64,000 nt of DNA from Methylobacillus flagellatus_A (GTDB lineage Bacteria; Pseudomonadota; Gammaproteobacteria; Burkholderiales; Methylophilaceae). The DNA lies in assembly GCF_031344055.1 (NCBI RefSeq), contig NZ_JADBEN010000004.1. One strand, given 5' to 3'. Made by a program: the position numbers and the translations under genes. Below the pieces are notes generated by a model. That model searched no databases and had not been told where the DNA came from. It was given only the letters and a program-made list of their open reading frames with translations. Shown piece after piece: positions 18,701 through 27,480 of the stretch. Positions within the stretch are counted from its first letter, which is position 1. Every line of letters starts with the position of its first letter.

Positions 18701-20839
18701 CTAGAATCTGGCTTGCAACCCTAGGGTCATCATGCGCGGCGTACCCGGCATCACCCAGTTGCTGTTGTAGGAGCTGGAGTAATATTCGCGGTCGAACAAG
18801 TTGGTGATGTCGAAAGAGAGTCGCAGTTTTTCATTGAATTGCCAATACGTCATTAAACGTACCGTGACGTAGGACGGCAGTTCGAAAATATCTTCCGGGC
18901 TGTCGGCGCGCTTGCCGACATAGCTGAATCCGCCGCCCAAGCCCAATTTTCCGCCATTCGCCAATGTGCGCTCGTGCATGAGCAAGGCATTGGCGGAATG
19001 CTTGGGGATATTGGAAAGGCGCGAACCGGATGGAATGGAGGATGAGGCGCTGAGGGCAATATCCTTGCCCAGATAGGCATCCGTATAGGCATAGCTCGCA
19101 ATCAGGCGCAGGTGTTCGGCAAGCTGGCCATTCAAATCCAGCTCCAGCCCGCGGCTCTTGACCTCTCCGGCCGCGATGCTGAATAAGTAATTGCTCGCGG
19201 GGTCCGCGGTCAGCACATTCTGCTTGGTGATGTCGAACAAGGCGATATTGCCGCCCAGTAGTTGGTTCGCTGACTGGTACTTCATGCCCACCTCGAAAGC
19301 GCGGCTGCGCTCGGGGTCAAATCCGTTGCCGGCGGCATCCGTGCCGGAGTTGGGCCTGAATGAGCGGCTGAATGAGGTGTATATCGAGACTTCAGGGTTG
19401 ACCACATAAGTCAGTCCGACGCGGGGCGAGGTCACGAAATGGTCCTGCCGGGCTTGCGTATTGTTGGTGAGCGTATCTATCTGCTGGCGGAAGGAATCGA
19501 AACGCAAGCCTGCCATCAGTTTCCATTTTTCTGTGAGGCTGACCTGGTCCTGTGCGAACAATGCAATATCGGTTTGCTCTTCCTTGAAGTCCGACAATCT
19601 GGTCATCGGCGCAAGTGGCGCGCCATATACGGGGTTGTAGATATTGATGGCCGTGGCGCTCGAGCCGAATTGCGTCTGGTGCTGGTTGAAGCGGTAGGCT
19701 TCCATTCCCAGCAAGAAATCGTGGCTGAGGCTGCCGGTGCTGAATTTGCCATTGAGGTCCGCTTGCAGCATCAAGTCGTCGGAATCGAATTCGCGGCCGC
19801 GCAGCCGGCGGTTGATGGTGCCGTTGGGAGAGACAGCGTTGAGCGGCGACAATTGCTCCACCGCGTCGCCATCGGTTTTGTTCTCCTTGTACGCCAGGCC
19901 AATCCTGCCGCGCCAGTTTTGTGAAAACTCGTGTTCCAGCGATAGCTGGTGGGTGTAGGCCTCCATCTTGGTATCGCCTGTGCCCGGCTCGCCCAGGAAG
20001 CGGCTATGCTTGACATTGTGCAGGCGGTTTCCGTCGCGGTCACGCAAGGCAATACCGCGGTCGAAAGGCGTGCGGTGCTTGAGGTATTCGAGTTCGTAGT
20101 TGAGGGTGGTTGCAGGGCCGACCAGCCAAGTGAAGGACGGCGCGACCAGCAAGCGCTCGCTGTCAACATAATCCCTGAAACTGCCATTATCCTCTGCCGC
20201 CACGACCATGCGGTACGCAAGGTTCTCGGTGACCGGGCCGGTGGAGTCGATCGAGGTGCGGTAAGTGTCGTAGCTGCCAGCATAGACCTCTGCTGTATTG
20301 CTGGATTTGAACTGCGGCTTCTTGGTGACCACGTTGAGCGTGCCGCCTGGTTCGCTGTTGCCGTAAAGCGCGGCGGCCGGTCCCTTGAGGAACTCGACGC
20401 GCTCGGTATTGGCGGTATCGCGCGGCGGGTTGAAGCCGCGGTTGCCGGAGAAGCCGTTGCGCAGCATGGCGGGTCCGGTGTTTTCATGGCCGGCGAAACC
20501 GCGGATGGCGAAGTTGTCCCATAGCCCGCCAAAATTGTTCTGGCGGCTGACGCCGCTCACGAGGTCGAAGGTATCGTCCAACCGTGTAGCGTGCATGTCG
20601 TCGAGTACTTGGCGCGAGATGATCTTCACGGATTGCGAGGTTTCCTGCAGCGGCGTATCGGTACGCGTGGAGCCGCCGGCATCTTTCTGGTAATACTCGT
20701 TGGCCTTGTTCCTGGTGCTGGCCGCCTTGACCGTGATTTCCTCCAGCTGGGCGGGTTCCTCCGCGGTTTCGGCATGGCTGTTGCAGGCAATGGCAAGCAA
20801 GGCAGGCAGCAGGCGCCTGGCATGGATTTGATTTGTCAT
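18701..20839 (-). CDS. TonB-dependent siderophore-type receptor
   Basis: A 712-residue outer-membrane receptor. Residues 1-23 are a signal peptide, followed by a TonB box region (LEEITVKA at about 31-38), the plug domain (RTDTPLQETSQSVKIIS, NFAIRGF, RVEFLKGPAAALYG, GGTLNVVTKKP) and a 22-strand barrel ending in the terminal Phe (GLQARF). No N-terminal signalling domain is present, so it is not a FecA/FpvA-type transducer. The ATG at 20839 is chosen because it opens the signal peptide; the longer frame runs back into the divergent FmdB gene. It heads a five-gene operon with an ABC importer, suggesting passage of one ligand through both membranes. A palindromic operator candidate sits in its promoter. 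Confidence 0.9.
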   Translation of the reverse strand: MTNQIHARRLLPALLAIACNSHAETAEEPAQLEEITVKAASTRNKANEYYQKDAGGSTRTDTPLQETSQSVKIISRQVLDDMHATRLDDTFDLVSGVSRQNNFGGLWDNFAIRGFAGHENTGPAMLRNGFSGNRGFNPPRDTANTERVEFLKGPAAALYGNSEPGGTLNVVTKKPQFKSSNTAEVYAGSYDTYRTSIDSTGPVTENLAYRMVVAAEDNGSFRDYVDSERLLVAPSFTWLVGPATTLNYELEYLKHRTPFDRGIALRDRDGNRLHNVKHSRFLGEPGTGDTKMEAYTHQLSLEHEFSQNWRGRIGLAYKENKTDGDAVEQLSPLNAVSPNGTINRRLRGREFDSDDLMLQADLNGKFSTGSLSHDFLLGMEAYRFNQHQTQFGSSATAINIYNPVYGAPLAPMTRLSDFKEEQTDIALFAQDQVSLTEKWKLMAGLRFDSFRQQIDTLTNNTQARQDHFVTSPRVGLTYVVNPEVSIYTSFSRSFRPNSGTDAAGNGFDPERSRAFEVGMKYQSANQLLGGNIALFDITKQNVLTADPASNYLFSIAAGEVKSRGLELDLNGQLAEHLRLIASYAYTDAYLGKDIALSASSSIPSGSRLSNIPKHSANALLMHERTLANGGKLGLGGGFSYVGKRADSPEDIFELPSYVTVRLMTYWQFNEKLRLSFDITNLFDREYYSSSYNSNWVMPGTPRMMTLGLQARF

Positions 20840-20897
20840 GGTCTTAAGAGTATGGATTTGCAGGATTGCAATCTGTGAGGAAAGCACAATGTGCGCC

Positions 20898-20937
20898 ATT
20901 ATAATTGGGTGCAACATGGTTGCGCAACGATGTTGCA
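20898..20937 (-). promoter_or_regulatory. Receptor promoter with 28-bp palindromic operator
   Basis: On the minus strand TTGCGC (20922-20927) and a perfect TATAAT (20898-20903) are 18 bases apart. A 28-bp inverted repeat at 20910-20937 covers the -35: arms TGCAACAT and ATGTTGCA, central GTTGCGCAAC, with only the two bases at 20918 and 20929 out of symmetry. A bound regulator would block polymerase, so repression is the natural reading. The sequence is unlike a Fur box or a NikR site; the regulator is not identified. Confidence 0.7.
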
Positions 20938-21088
20938 ATATTGTGAAGATGTCGTGAATGAAAGAGGCTGACCAAGTGACTAAAGCGCAGGCTGCCAGCT
21001 GGATTTTCCCGACAATACATCTGGCCCTCAGCGAATGCCTTGAAACTACGATGCAAAGCTCCCATATCTTAGCCAACTCGCATTCGGG

Positions 21089-21094
21089 TATAAT
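21089..21094 (+). promoter_or_regulatory. -10 element before the FmdB-type gene
   Basis: A TATAAT lies 25 bases before the ATG at 21119, and ACGGGGA at about 21105 serves as a Shine-Dalgarno. The -35 is weak. The intergenic region 20840-21118 is therefore a divergent promoter region for the receptor and the FmdB-DUF502-aspS group. Confidence 0.5.
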
Positions 21095-21118
21095 TTCATT
21101 TTTACGGGGATTGTTGCG

Positions 21119-21367
21119 ATGCCTATTTACGATTATCAATGCACCAGTTGCGGCCACAAGGCCGAACTCATGCGCAAGGTCAGCGAGGCCGGCACCACGG
21201 CATGTCCGGCATGCGCAAAGGAAACCTTCGAAAAACAGGTATCCGCGCCGAGTTTCCAGCTGAGCGGCACGGGATGGTATGCGACCGACTTCAAGGGAAG
21301 CAGCCCTGCGAAAAAATCCGACGAGCCAGCGCCCGCCGCCTGTGGCGCAGGCTGTGCCTGCCATTGA
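21119..21367 (+). CDS. FmdB-family zinc-ribbon protein
   Basis: An 82-residue protein with the FmdB zinc ribbon at residues 1-40: the MPIYDYQC opening and two CxxC pairs (CTSC and CPAC). The tail is flexible with a C-terminal CGAGCACH cluster, common in this family. The gene commonly precedes DUF502 and aspS in betaproteobacteria, as here. The FmdB name comes from a putative regulator of amidase genes; its true role in this setting is unknown. Confidence 0.92.
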   Translation: MPIYDYQCTSCGHKAELMRKVSEAGTTACPACAKETFEKQVSAPSFQLSGTGWYATDFKGSSPAKKSDEPAPAACGAGCACH

Positions 21368-21394
21368 CGCGTTTGCGTTTACATTAGAGCTGCC

Positions 21395-21997
21395 ATGAAA
21401 AGTTATTTTATTACCGGCCTGCTAGTGCTGGTGCCGCTGTGCATTACCATCTGGGTACTGAGCACCTTGATCGGCCTGATGGACCAGAGCCTGCTGCTGT
21501 TGCCGGAGTCCTGGCGTCCCGAGGCGCAATTCGGCCGGGCCATCCCCGGCATCGGCGCCATTCTGACCCTGCTGATCGTGTTCGTCACCGGCCTGATCGC
21601 CACCAATTTCTTCGGCCGCCGCATCATCCAGTTCTGGGAAGCCTTGCTGGCCCGCGTGCCGGTGGTCAAGTCCATCTACTACAGCGTCAAGCAGGTATCC
21701 GACACCCTGTTTTCCGATTCGGGCCAGGCGTTCCGCAAGGCATTGCTGGTGCAATACCCGCGCCAGGGAAGTTGGACCATCGGCTTCCTTACGGGGCAGC
21801 CTGGCGGCGACGTGGCGAACTACCTGCAAGGCGAGTATGTGAGCGTTTACGTGCCGACGACGCCCAACCCGACTTCCGGCTTTTTCCTCATGATGCCCAG
21901 GGCGGACGTGGTAGAGCTCGACATGAGCGTGGACGAAGCGCTGAAATACATCATTTCCATGGGGGTGGTGGCGCCAGCCGGCAAAGCCAAGCCTTGA
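21395..21997 (+). CDS. DUF502 inner-membrane protein
   Basis: A 200-residue membrane protein matching the DUF502 family. Two hydrophobic helices lie at about residues 4-24 and 50-70, with the family motif KQVSDTLFS around residue 105 and a soluble beta-rich C-terminal domain. Members are found in bacteria and plants (the plant LCV-like proteins), but no enzyme activity is established. It sits between fmdB and aspS, 27 bases after fmdB and 38 before aspS, so the three are probably one transcript. Confidence 0.9.
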   Translation: MKSYFITGLLVLVPLCITIWVLSTLIGLMDQSLLLLPESWRPEAQFGRAIPGIGAILTLLIVFVTGLIATNFFGRRIIQFWEALLARVPVVKSIYYSVKQVSDTLFSDSGQAFRKALLVQYPRQGSWTIGFLTGQPGGDVANYLQGEYVSVYVPTTPNPTSGFFLMMPRADVVELDMSVDEALKYIISMGVVAPAGKAKP

Positions 21998-22035
21998 CTT
22001 TCAACCTTTAAGTTATAGCCTACAAGAAAACCGTT

Positions 22036-23823
22036 ATGCGTACTCATTACTGCGGTCACCTGAACCGTGAACACATTGGCCAGACCGTCACCCTCTGTGG
22101 CTGGGCACACCGCCGCCGCGACCATGGCGGCGTGATCTTCATCGATTTGCGCGACCGCGAAGGCATGGCGCAAATCGTCATTGATCCGGATACGCCGGAG
22201 GCTTTCAAGCTGGCCGAGAGCGTGCGTAACGAGTTCGTGCTCAAGGTGGTGTGCAAGGTGCGCGCCCGTCCCGAAGGCACCGTCAACCTCAATATCCCGA
22301 CCGGCGAAGTCGAGATGTTGGCGAGCGAGATCGAGATTCTCAATCCGTCGCTCACGCCGCCGTTCATGCTCGACGACGACAACCTGTCCGAGATGGTGCG
22401 TCTGGAGCACCGTTACATCGACCTGCGCCGTCCTGCGATGCAGAAGAACCTCATGTTGCGCTACCGCGTCGCCAAGGTATTGCGCGACCAGCTCGACAGC
22501 CAGGGTTTCATCGAGGTCGAGACGCCGATGCTGACCCGTTCCACACCGGAAGGCGCGCGCGACTACCTCGTGCCTTCGCGCGTGCACCACGGCCAGTTCT
22601 TCGCCTTGCCGCAATCGCCGCAATTGTTCAAGCAATTGCTCATGGTGTCCGGCTTCGACCGCTACTTCCAGATCACCAAGTGCTTCCGCGACGAAGACCT
22701 GCGCGCCGACCGCCAGCCGGAATTCACCCAGGTGGATATCGAGACTTCCTTCCTCAATGAAGAAGAGATCATGTCCATCGTCGAAGGCATGATCCGCACC
22801 ATGTTCAAGCAGGTGCAGGATATCGACCTGCCCAACCCGTTCCCGCGCATGCCGTTCTCCGAGGCGATGAACCGCTACGGCTCCGACAAGCCGGACATGC
22901 GCGTGACGCTGGAAATCACCGAGCTGACCGACGTCATGAAGGACGTCGACTTCAAGGTGTTCGCCGGCGCGGCCAATTCCGCAGGCGGCCGCGTGGCGGC
23001 CATCCGCGTGCCTAACGGCGCCGCATTGTCCCGCAGCGAGATCGACGCCTATACCGAATTCGTCAAAATCTACGGCGCCAAGGGCCTGGCCTACATCAAG
23101 ATCAACGATGCGAGCAAGCTGAACGAGGAAGGCCTGCAAAGCCCCATCGTCAAGAACATCCATGAAACCGCGCTCAAGGCCATCATCGAGCGCACCGGCG
23201 CGCAAAGCGGCGACATCGTCTTCTTCGGCGCAGACAAGGCCAAGGTAGTGAACGAGGCATTGGGCGCGTTGCGTACCAAGGTCGGCCACGAGAAGGGCCA
23301 AGTCGACGGCCGCGCCTGGGCACCGTTGTGGGTGGTGGATTTCCCCATGTTCGAGCACGACGAGGAAAACGACCGCTGGGTCGCGTTGCACCATCCGTTC
23401 ACCAGCCCCAAGGACGGCCACGAGGACCTGCTGACCAGCAACCCCGGCGCGGCCTTGTCCAAGGCTTACGACATGGTGCTGAACGGCTGGGAAGTCGGCG
23501 GCGGCTCCGTACGTATCCACAAGCAGGAAGTGCAGTCCAAGGTGTTCGACGCGCTCAAGATCAGTAAGGAGGAGGCGCAGGAGAAATTCGGCTTCCTGCT
23601 CGACGCATTGCAGTACGGCGCGCCTCCGCACGGCGGCCTCGCCTTCGGCCTCGACCGCCTGGTGACCTTGATGGCGGGCGCGGAATCCATCCGCGACGTA
23701 ATTGCCTTCCCGAAAACACAACGCGCGCAGTGCCTGATGACCAAGGCGCCGAACGAGGTGGATGAGAAACAACTACGCGAGCTGCATATTCGCGTCAGGC
23801 AGCAAAACATCACGGCTGGTTGA
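22036..23823 (+). CDS. aspS: Aspartate-tRNA ligase
   Basis: A 595-residue class II aminoacyl-tRNA synthetase, full length for the bacterial type. An N-terminal OB-fold anticodon-binding domain (residues 1-105) is followed by the catalytic core with class II motif 2 (FQITKCFRDEDLRADR, about residue 210), the bacterial GAD insertion domain (about 285-420) and motif 3 (GLAFGLDRLVTLMAG, about 535). It charges tRNA-Asp with aspartate in the cytosol. Whether it also charges tRNA-Asn, as many betaproteobacterial enzymes do, cannot be decided from the window. No operon partner follows closely; a toxin-antitoxin pair begins 195 bases downstream. Confidence 0.98.
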   Translation: MRTHYCGHLNREHIGQTVTLCGWAHRRRDHGGVIFIDLRDREGMAQIVIDPDTPEAFKLAESVRNEFVLKVVCKVRARPEGTVNLNIPTGEVEMLASEIEILNPSLTPPFMLDDDNLSEMVRLEHRYIDLRRPAMQKNLMLRYRVAKVLRDQLDSQGFIEVETPMLTRSTPEGARDYLVPSRVHHGQFFALPQSPQLFKQLLMVSGFDRYFQITKCFRDEDLRADRQPEFTQVDIETSFLNEEEIMSIVEGMIRTMFKQVQDIDLPNPFPRMPFSEAMNRYGSDKPDMRVTLEITELTDVMKDVDFKVFAGAANSAGGRVAAIRVPNGAALSRSEIDAYTEFVKIYGAKGLAYIKINDASKLNEEGLQSPIVKNIHETALKAIIERTGAQSGDIVFFGADKAKVVNEALGALRTKVGHEKGQVDGRAWAPLWVVDFPMFEHDEENDRWVALHHPFTSPKDGHEDLLTSNPGAALSKAYDMVLNGWEVGGGSVRIHKQEVQSKVFDALKISKEEAQEKFGFLLDALQYGAPPHGGLAFGLDRLVTLMAGAESIRDVIAFPKTQRAQCLMTKAPNEVDEKQLRELHIRVRQQNITAG

Positions 23824-24018
23824 GTGAGGAATGATGCTAATAGTTGCTGCATGCAGTAAAGATGAGTTGTAATACTGCACGCTGAACCGTTGGCACAATC
23901 TGTTGTATTGACCGGTGCGGAATTGGTCGGTTACCTTGCTGATTGACCGTCTTTCCACAGAGGTTTGTAGGGTGGGTAACTATTATCCACGCGGCAATTA
24001 AGTAAAGGAGCACTCTGT

Positions 24019-24234
24019 ATGAGCACTGCGACTAAAGCCATTGTTGAGCAAGCGGCCCAGCTCTCCGTCAATGAAAAAATCGAGTTGATTGATGCTTTGC
24101 TGGCGACAGTAGATAAGCCTGATGCTGAAATTGATGCCTTGTGGGCATCAGAAGCAGAAAATCGTTTGGCTGCATATCAAAACGGTGAATTGCAAGCGTT
24201 GGATTTGCACCAGGTATTGGCCAAATATCGTTAA
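24019..24234 (+). CDS. Addiction-module antitoxin (TIGR02574-type)
   Basis: A 71-residue helical protein of the addiction-module component family: AAQLSVNEKIELIDALLATV, then the ALWASEAENRL stretch that contacts the toxin. It is the first gene of a pair, directly followed by the ParE/RelE-like toxin with the stop codon next to the toxin's ATG. The Shine-Dalgarno AAAGGAG at about 24003 supports the start. Members bind and neutralise their toxin and usually repress their own promoter. GC looks lower than in aspS and apt on either side, consistent with acquisition. Confidence 0.85.
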   Translation: MSTATKAIVEQAAQLSVNEKIELIDALLATVDKPDAEIDALWASEAENRLAAYQNGELQALDLHQVLAKYR

Positions 24235-24540
24235 ATGCAGATCAGGTTTTTACAGCCTGCTCGGTATGAGTTGGATGAGGCTATCGCTTATTACAACGCC
24301 CAAGCGCCCAATTTGGGGCAAGGTTTTTTGGTGGAAGTGTTGGCAGGTTTGAATCGAGTTTGCCAGTATCCTGAGGCTTGGCATGCTATATCTGATAAAA
24401 CAAGACGATGCCAATTAAGGCGTTTTCCTTATGGTGTCATCTATACAAGAATCGACGATGTAATTTTGGTTGTTGCAATAGGGCATTTACATAGAAAGCC
24501 GGAATATTGGCAAACCTTGAAAACAAGGTTCGAGAAGTAA
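24235..24540 (+). CDS. ParE/RelE-superfamily toxin
   Basis: A 101-residue basic protein of the RelE/ParE fold: N-terminal strand and the long helix pair (ARYELDEAIAYYNAQA), then LRRFPYGVIYTR and the IGHLHRKPEYW ending typical of this group. The fold kills or halts growth by cleaving mRNA on the ribosome (RelE type) or poisoning gyrase (ParE type); which applies is not determinable by eye. The ATG follows the antitoxin stop with no gap. The stop lies 14 bases before the apt start, so the module is embedded in a housekeeping transcript. Confidence 0.85.
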   Translation: MQIRFLQPARYELDEAIAYYNAQAPNLGQGFLVEVLAGLNRVCQYPEAWHAISDKTRRCQLRRFPYGVIYTRIDDVILVVAIGHLHRKPEYWQTLKTRFEK

Positions 24541-24554
24541 CCTGGAAGAGATTA

Positions 24555-25082
24555 ATGACCATCAAGTCGCTCATCCGCACCATCCCCGACTATCCCAAGC
24601 CCGGCGTCCAGTTCCGCGACATCACCACGCTGCTCAAGGATGCCGACGGCTTGCGGCAGGTGGTCGATGCATTGGTGGCTCGCTATGCGGGCGCCAAGAT
24701 CGATAAGGTAGTGGGCATAGAGTCGCGCGGTTTCATTGTCGGCGCTGCGGTGGCATACGAGCTCGGCGTCGGCTTCGTGCCGATGCGCAAGAAGGGCAAG
24801 CTGCCCGGGGACGTGCTGGGACATGACTATGCATTGGAGTATGGCACCGACCGGGTGGAAATCCACAGCGATGCCATCGAGCCGAATGAAAACGTATTGT
24901 TGCTGGACGACCTGATTGCCACGGGAGGCACTGCGGATGCGGCAGCCGTGTTGATAGAAAAGCTTGGTGGCAATGTGCTGGAATGTGCATTCATCATCAG
25001 CTTGCCTGACCTGGGCGGCGAGGGGAAATTGCGCGCATTGGGTTACAAGACGTTCAGCTTGTGCGAGTTCGAGGGCGGTTAG
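24555..25082 (+). CDS. apt: Adenine phosphoribosyltransferase
   Basis: A 175-residue enzyme converting adenine and PRPP to AMP in purine salvage. The family PRPP-binding loop is VLLLDDLIATGGTA at about residues 116-129, and the N-terminal IRTIPDYPKPGVQFRDIT block is diagnostic. The ATG at 24555 is preferred to a frame-open ATG 48 bases upstream, which would run inside the toxin gene; GGAAGAG precedes it. The stop overlaps the nudB GTG by one base. Confidence 0.95.
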   Translation: MTIKSLIRTIPDYPKPGVQFRDITTLLKDADGLRQVVDALVARYAGAKIDKVVGIESRGFIVGAAVAYELGVGFVPMRKKGKLPGDVLGHDYALEYGTDRVEIHSDAIEPNENVLLLDDLIATGGTADAAAVLIEKLGGNVLECAFIISLPDLGGEGKLRALGYKTFSLCEFEGG

Positions 25083-25561
25083 TGAATAGCCAGCCACCGG
25101 TATACAAGACGCCGGTTTCAGCCTTGGTGCTGGTGCATACCCGGGATTTGCAGGTGCTCATCATGGAGCGTGCGGACAAGGCCGGTTTCTGGCAGTCCGT
25201 GACCGGCAGCCTGGAAAGATTGCCGAACGGCGAGCTGGAGCGGCCGATTGATGCGGCAGTCCGCGAGGTGAGGGAAGAGACCGGCCTCGATGCGGCGGAT
25301 TACAAATTGCTGGATTGGCACTGCTCGCACGTATACGAAATCTATCCGCACTGGCGCTTTCGCTATGCGCCCGGCGTGACGGAAAATACCGAACATATAT
25401 TCGGCTTGGAATTACCTGAGCCTGTCGCTGTCCAACTCGCTCCCCGCGAGCATGTGGCTTACGAGTGGGTGGACTGGCGCGAGGCGGCAAAACGTGTATT
25501 CTCATGGACAAATGTCGAGGCCCTGCGCAAGCTGGGTGAACGTAACAACTTAACATTGTGA
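25082..25561 (+). CDS. nudB: Dihydroneopterin triphosphate diphosphatase
   Basis: A 159-residue Nudix hydrolase resembling NudB: VYKTPVSALVLVHT, FWQSVTGS and the Nudix core REVREETGL. NudB removes pyrophosphate from dihydroneopterin triphosphate in folate synthesis. The spacing between the first Gly and the first Glu of the Nudix box is about five residues longer than consensus, as in other NudB-like proteins. The GTG at 25082, overlapping the apt stop, is preferred over an in-frame upstream ATG that lies inside apt. Substrate is assigned by resemblance, not by a residue that proves it. Confidence 0.85.
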   Translation: MNSQPPVYKTPVSALVLVHTRDLQVLIMERADKAGFWQSVTGSLERLPNGELERPIDAAVREVREETGLDAADYKLLDWHCSHVYEIYPHWRFRYAPGVTENTEHIFGLELPEPVAVQLAPREHVAYEWVDWREAAKRVFSWTNVEALRKLGERNNLTL

Positions 25562-25571
25562 AATAGCAGCC

Positions 25572-26711
25572 ATGCAAGCAACTGTAGAGACAACAGAAAG
25601 ACCAGCAAAGACGATGATCGCCGAGCCGATCAAGTTTGAGCGTTTCCAGGCGACGCAGGAGGCCGAGCTGCAGGCGCGCATCATTGCCGCCAAGAAAAAG
25701 CTCGGCAACCGGCTGGTGATCCTCGGGCACCACTACCAGCAGGAAAGCGTCTACCGCCATGCCGATTACACCGGCGACTCGCTCAAGCTCTCGCGCTTCG
25801 CGGGTGAGACAGACGCCGAGTACATCGTGTTTCTCGGCGTGCACTTCATGGCCGAGGTGGCGGACATCCTGTCGCGCCCCGAGCAGATTTCCATCCTGCC
25901 CGACCTTTCCGCCGGCTGCTCCATGGCGGACATGGCCAACCTGGCCAAGGTCGAGCGCTCGCGCCGCGAGCTGTCCAAGGTGCTGGATTTCGACGCCACC
26001 ATCACGCCGATCACCTATATCAATTCCGCGGCCGACCTCAAGGCGTTCTGCGGCGAGCACGGCGGCATCGTCTGCACCTCGACCAACGCCACCAAGATCA
26101 TCGAATGGGGCTTCAGGCAGCGCGAGAAAGTATTGTTCTTCCCCGACCAAAACCTGGGCCGCTGGTCCGGCTACAAGATGGGCATCCCGCTGGAGCAGAT
26201 GCCGGTGTGGGACCCCGACCTGCCCATGGGCGGCCTGACGGAAGAGCAGATCAAGAATGCCAAGATCCTGCTGTGGAAGGGCCATTGCGCCGTGCACCAA
26301 ATGTTCCGCGAGCAGAACATCACGCGCTTTCGCGCCGAGCATCCCGACGGCATCGTGATCTCGCACCCGGAATCGCCGTTCGAGGTGTGCCTCAATTCCG
26401 ATTACGTCGGCTCCACCGAGTACATCCTGAAAACCGTCAGCGACGCGCCTGCCGGCACGCGCTGGCTGGTGGGCACCGAGCTCAACCTGGTGAACCGCCT
26501 GGCCGAGCAGATGAAGCCGCAGGGCAAGATCGTGCAGTTCATGTCGCACGTGATCTGCGAGTGCTCCACCATGGCGCGCATCGACCCGCAGCACCTGGCG
26601 TGGACGCTGGAAAACCTCGCGGAAGGCAACGTGGTCAACCGCATCAAGGTGCCGGAGCACGAGGCCGAGCTGGCCCGCCTGACCTTGCAACGCATGCTGG
26701 ACGCATCCTGA
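25572..26711 (+). CDS. nadA: Quinolinate synthase A
   Basis: A 379-residue iron-sulfur enzyme condensing iminoaspartate with dihydroxyacetone phosphate to quinolinate, the second step of NAD synthesis. The triplicated NadA fold shows ILGHHYQ, LSAGCSMADM and CTSTNATKI, with cysteines at SAGC, the TS-rich repeat and SHVICECSTM that can bind the [4Fe-4S] cluster. Length fits the long bacterial type. nadB and nadC are not in the window. It starts 10 bases after nudB. Confidence 0.96.
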   Translation: MQATVETTERPAKTMIAEPIKFERFQATQEAELQARIIAAKKKLGNRLVILGHHYQQESVYRHADYTGDSLKLSRFAGETDAEYIVFLGVHFMAEVADILSRPEQISILPDLSAGCSMADMANLAKVERSRRELSKVLDFDATITPITYINSAADLKAFCGEHGGIVCTSTNATKIIEWGFRQREKVLFFPDQNLGRWSGYKMGIPLEQMPVWDPDLPMGGLTEEQIKNAKILLWKGHCAVHQMFREQNITRFRAEHPDGIVISHPESPFEVCLNSDYVGSTEYILKTVSDAPAGTRWLVGTELNLVNRLAEQMKPQGKIVQFMSHVICECSTMARIDPQHLAWTLENLAEGNVVNRIKVPEHEAELARLTLQRMLDAS

Positions 26712-26718
26712 TGAAAGG

Positions 26719-27480
26719 TTGAGGTTGCAGAGCATCATCCGGATTGCCACCTTCAACATCCACAAGGGCGTGACCAGTTTCAACGCCCGTTTTGCGCTGC
26801 ACGAGCAACGCGAACTGATCCGCAAGCTGCAGGCGGACATCGTCTTCCTGCAGGAAGTGCGCGACCAGCATATCAAGCACAGCCGCCGCTTCAGCGCCTG
26901 GCCGCTGGACGGGCAGGTGGAGTTTTTGGCCGATGCGGTCTGGAGCGACTACGCCTACGGCAAGAACTCGGTCTATCCCGCCGGGCATCACGGCAACGCC
27001 CTGCTGTCGAAATACCCCATCGTCAAGTACGAGAACACCGATATCTCCGCGCACCACAGCGAGCAGCGCGGCTTGCTGCATTGCGAGATCGCGGTGCCGG
27101 GCTGGCATCAGCCGCTGCACTGCATCTGCGTGCACCTGGGCCTGTTCGCGGGTTGGCGCCGCAAGCAGATTGGCATCCTGCGCGACCGCATTGCCGAAAT
27201 GGTGCCGGAGGACGCGCCACTGGTGATCGCCGGCGATTTCAACGACTGGAGCATGAGCGCGGGCCGCGAGCTGGTGCACGGCCTGCACCTGCATGAAGTG
27301 TTCGAGCATCACGGCGGCGGCAAGCCTGCGCGCAGCTTCCCGTCCTTCCTGCCCTTGTTCAGGCTGGACCGCATCTATGTGCGCGGCTTCCATGTGCGGC
27401 ACGTCGAGGTTCATGCCGGGCCGCAGTTCGTGAAGGTGTCCGACCATGCGGCGCTGACGGCCGTGCTGTCGAGGATATGA
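26719..27480 (+). CDS. Endonuclease/exonuclease/phosphatase-family protein
   Basis: A 253-residue metal-dependent phosphodiesterase of the EEP fold. Catalytic motifs are present: ATFNIHKG, FLQEVRDQH, IAGDFNDW and VSDHAALT. Substrate (DNA, lipid or nucleotide) is not shown. It overlaps the cardiolipin synthase gene by ATGA, an arrangement common in betaproteobacteria, so a role in phospholipid handling is plausible. The start is a TTG at 26719 or 26725; neither has a strong Shine-Dalgarno. Confidence 0.85.
   Translation: MRLQSIIRIATFNIHKGVTSFNARFALHEQRELIRKLQADIVFLQEVRDQHIKHSRRFSAWPLDGQVEFLADAVWSDYAYGKNSVYPAGHHGNALLSKYPIVKYENTDISAHHSEQRGLLHCEIAVPGWHQPLHCICVHLGLFAGWRRKQIGILRDRIAEMVPEDAPLVIAGDFNDWSMSAGRELVHGLHLHEVFEHHGGGKPARSFPSFLPLFRLDRIYVRGFHVRHVEVHAGPQFVKVSDHAALTAVLSRI

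Noticed and set aside
21847..23772. 641-codon minus-strand frame
   Set aside because: Shadow of aspS, which is certain.
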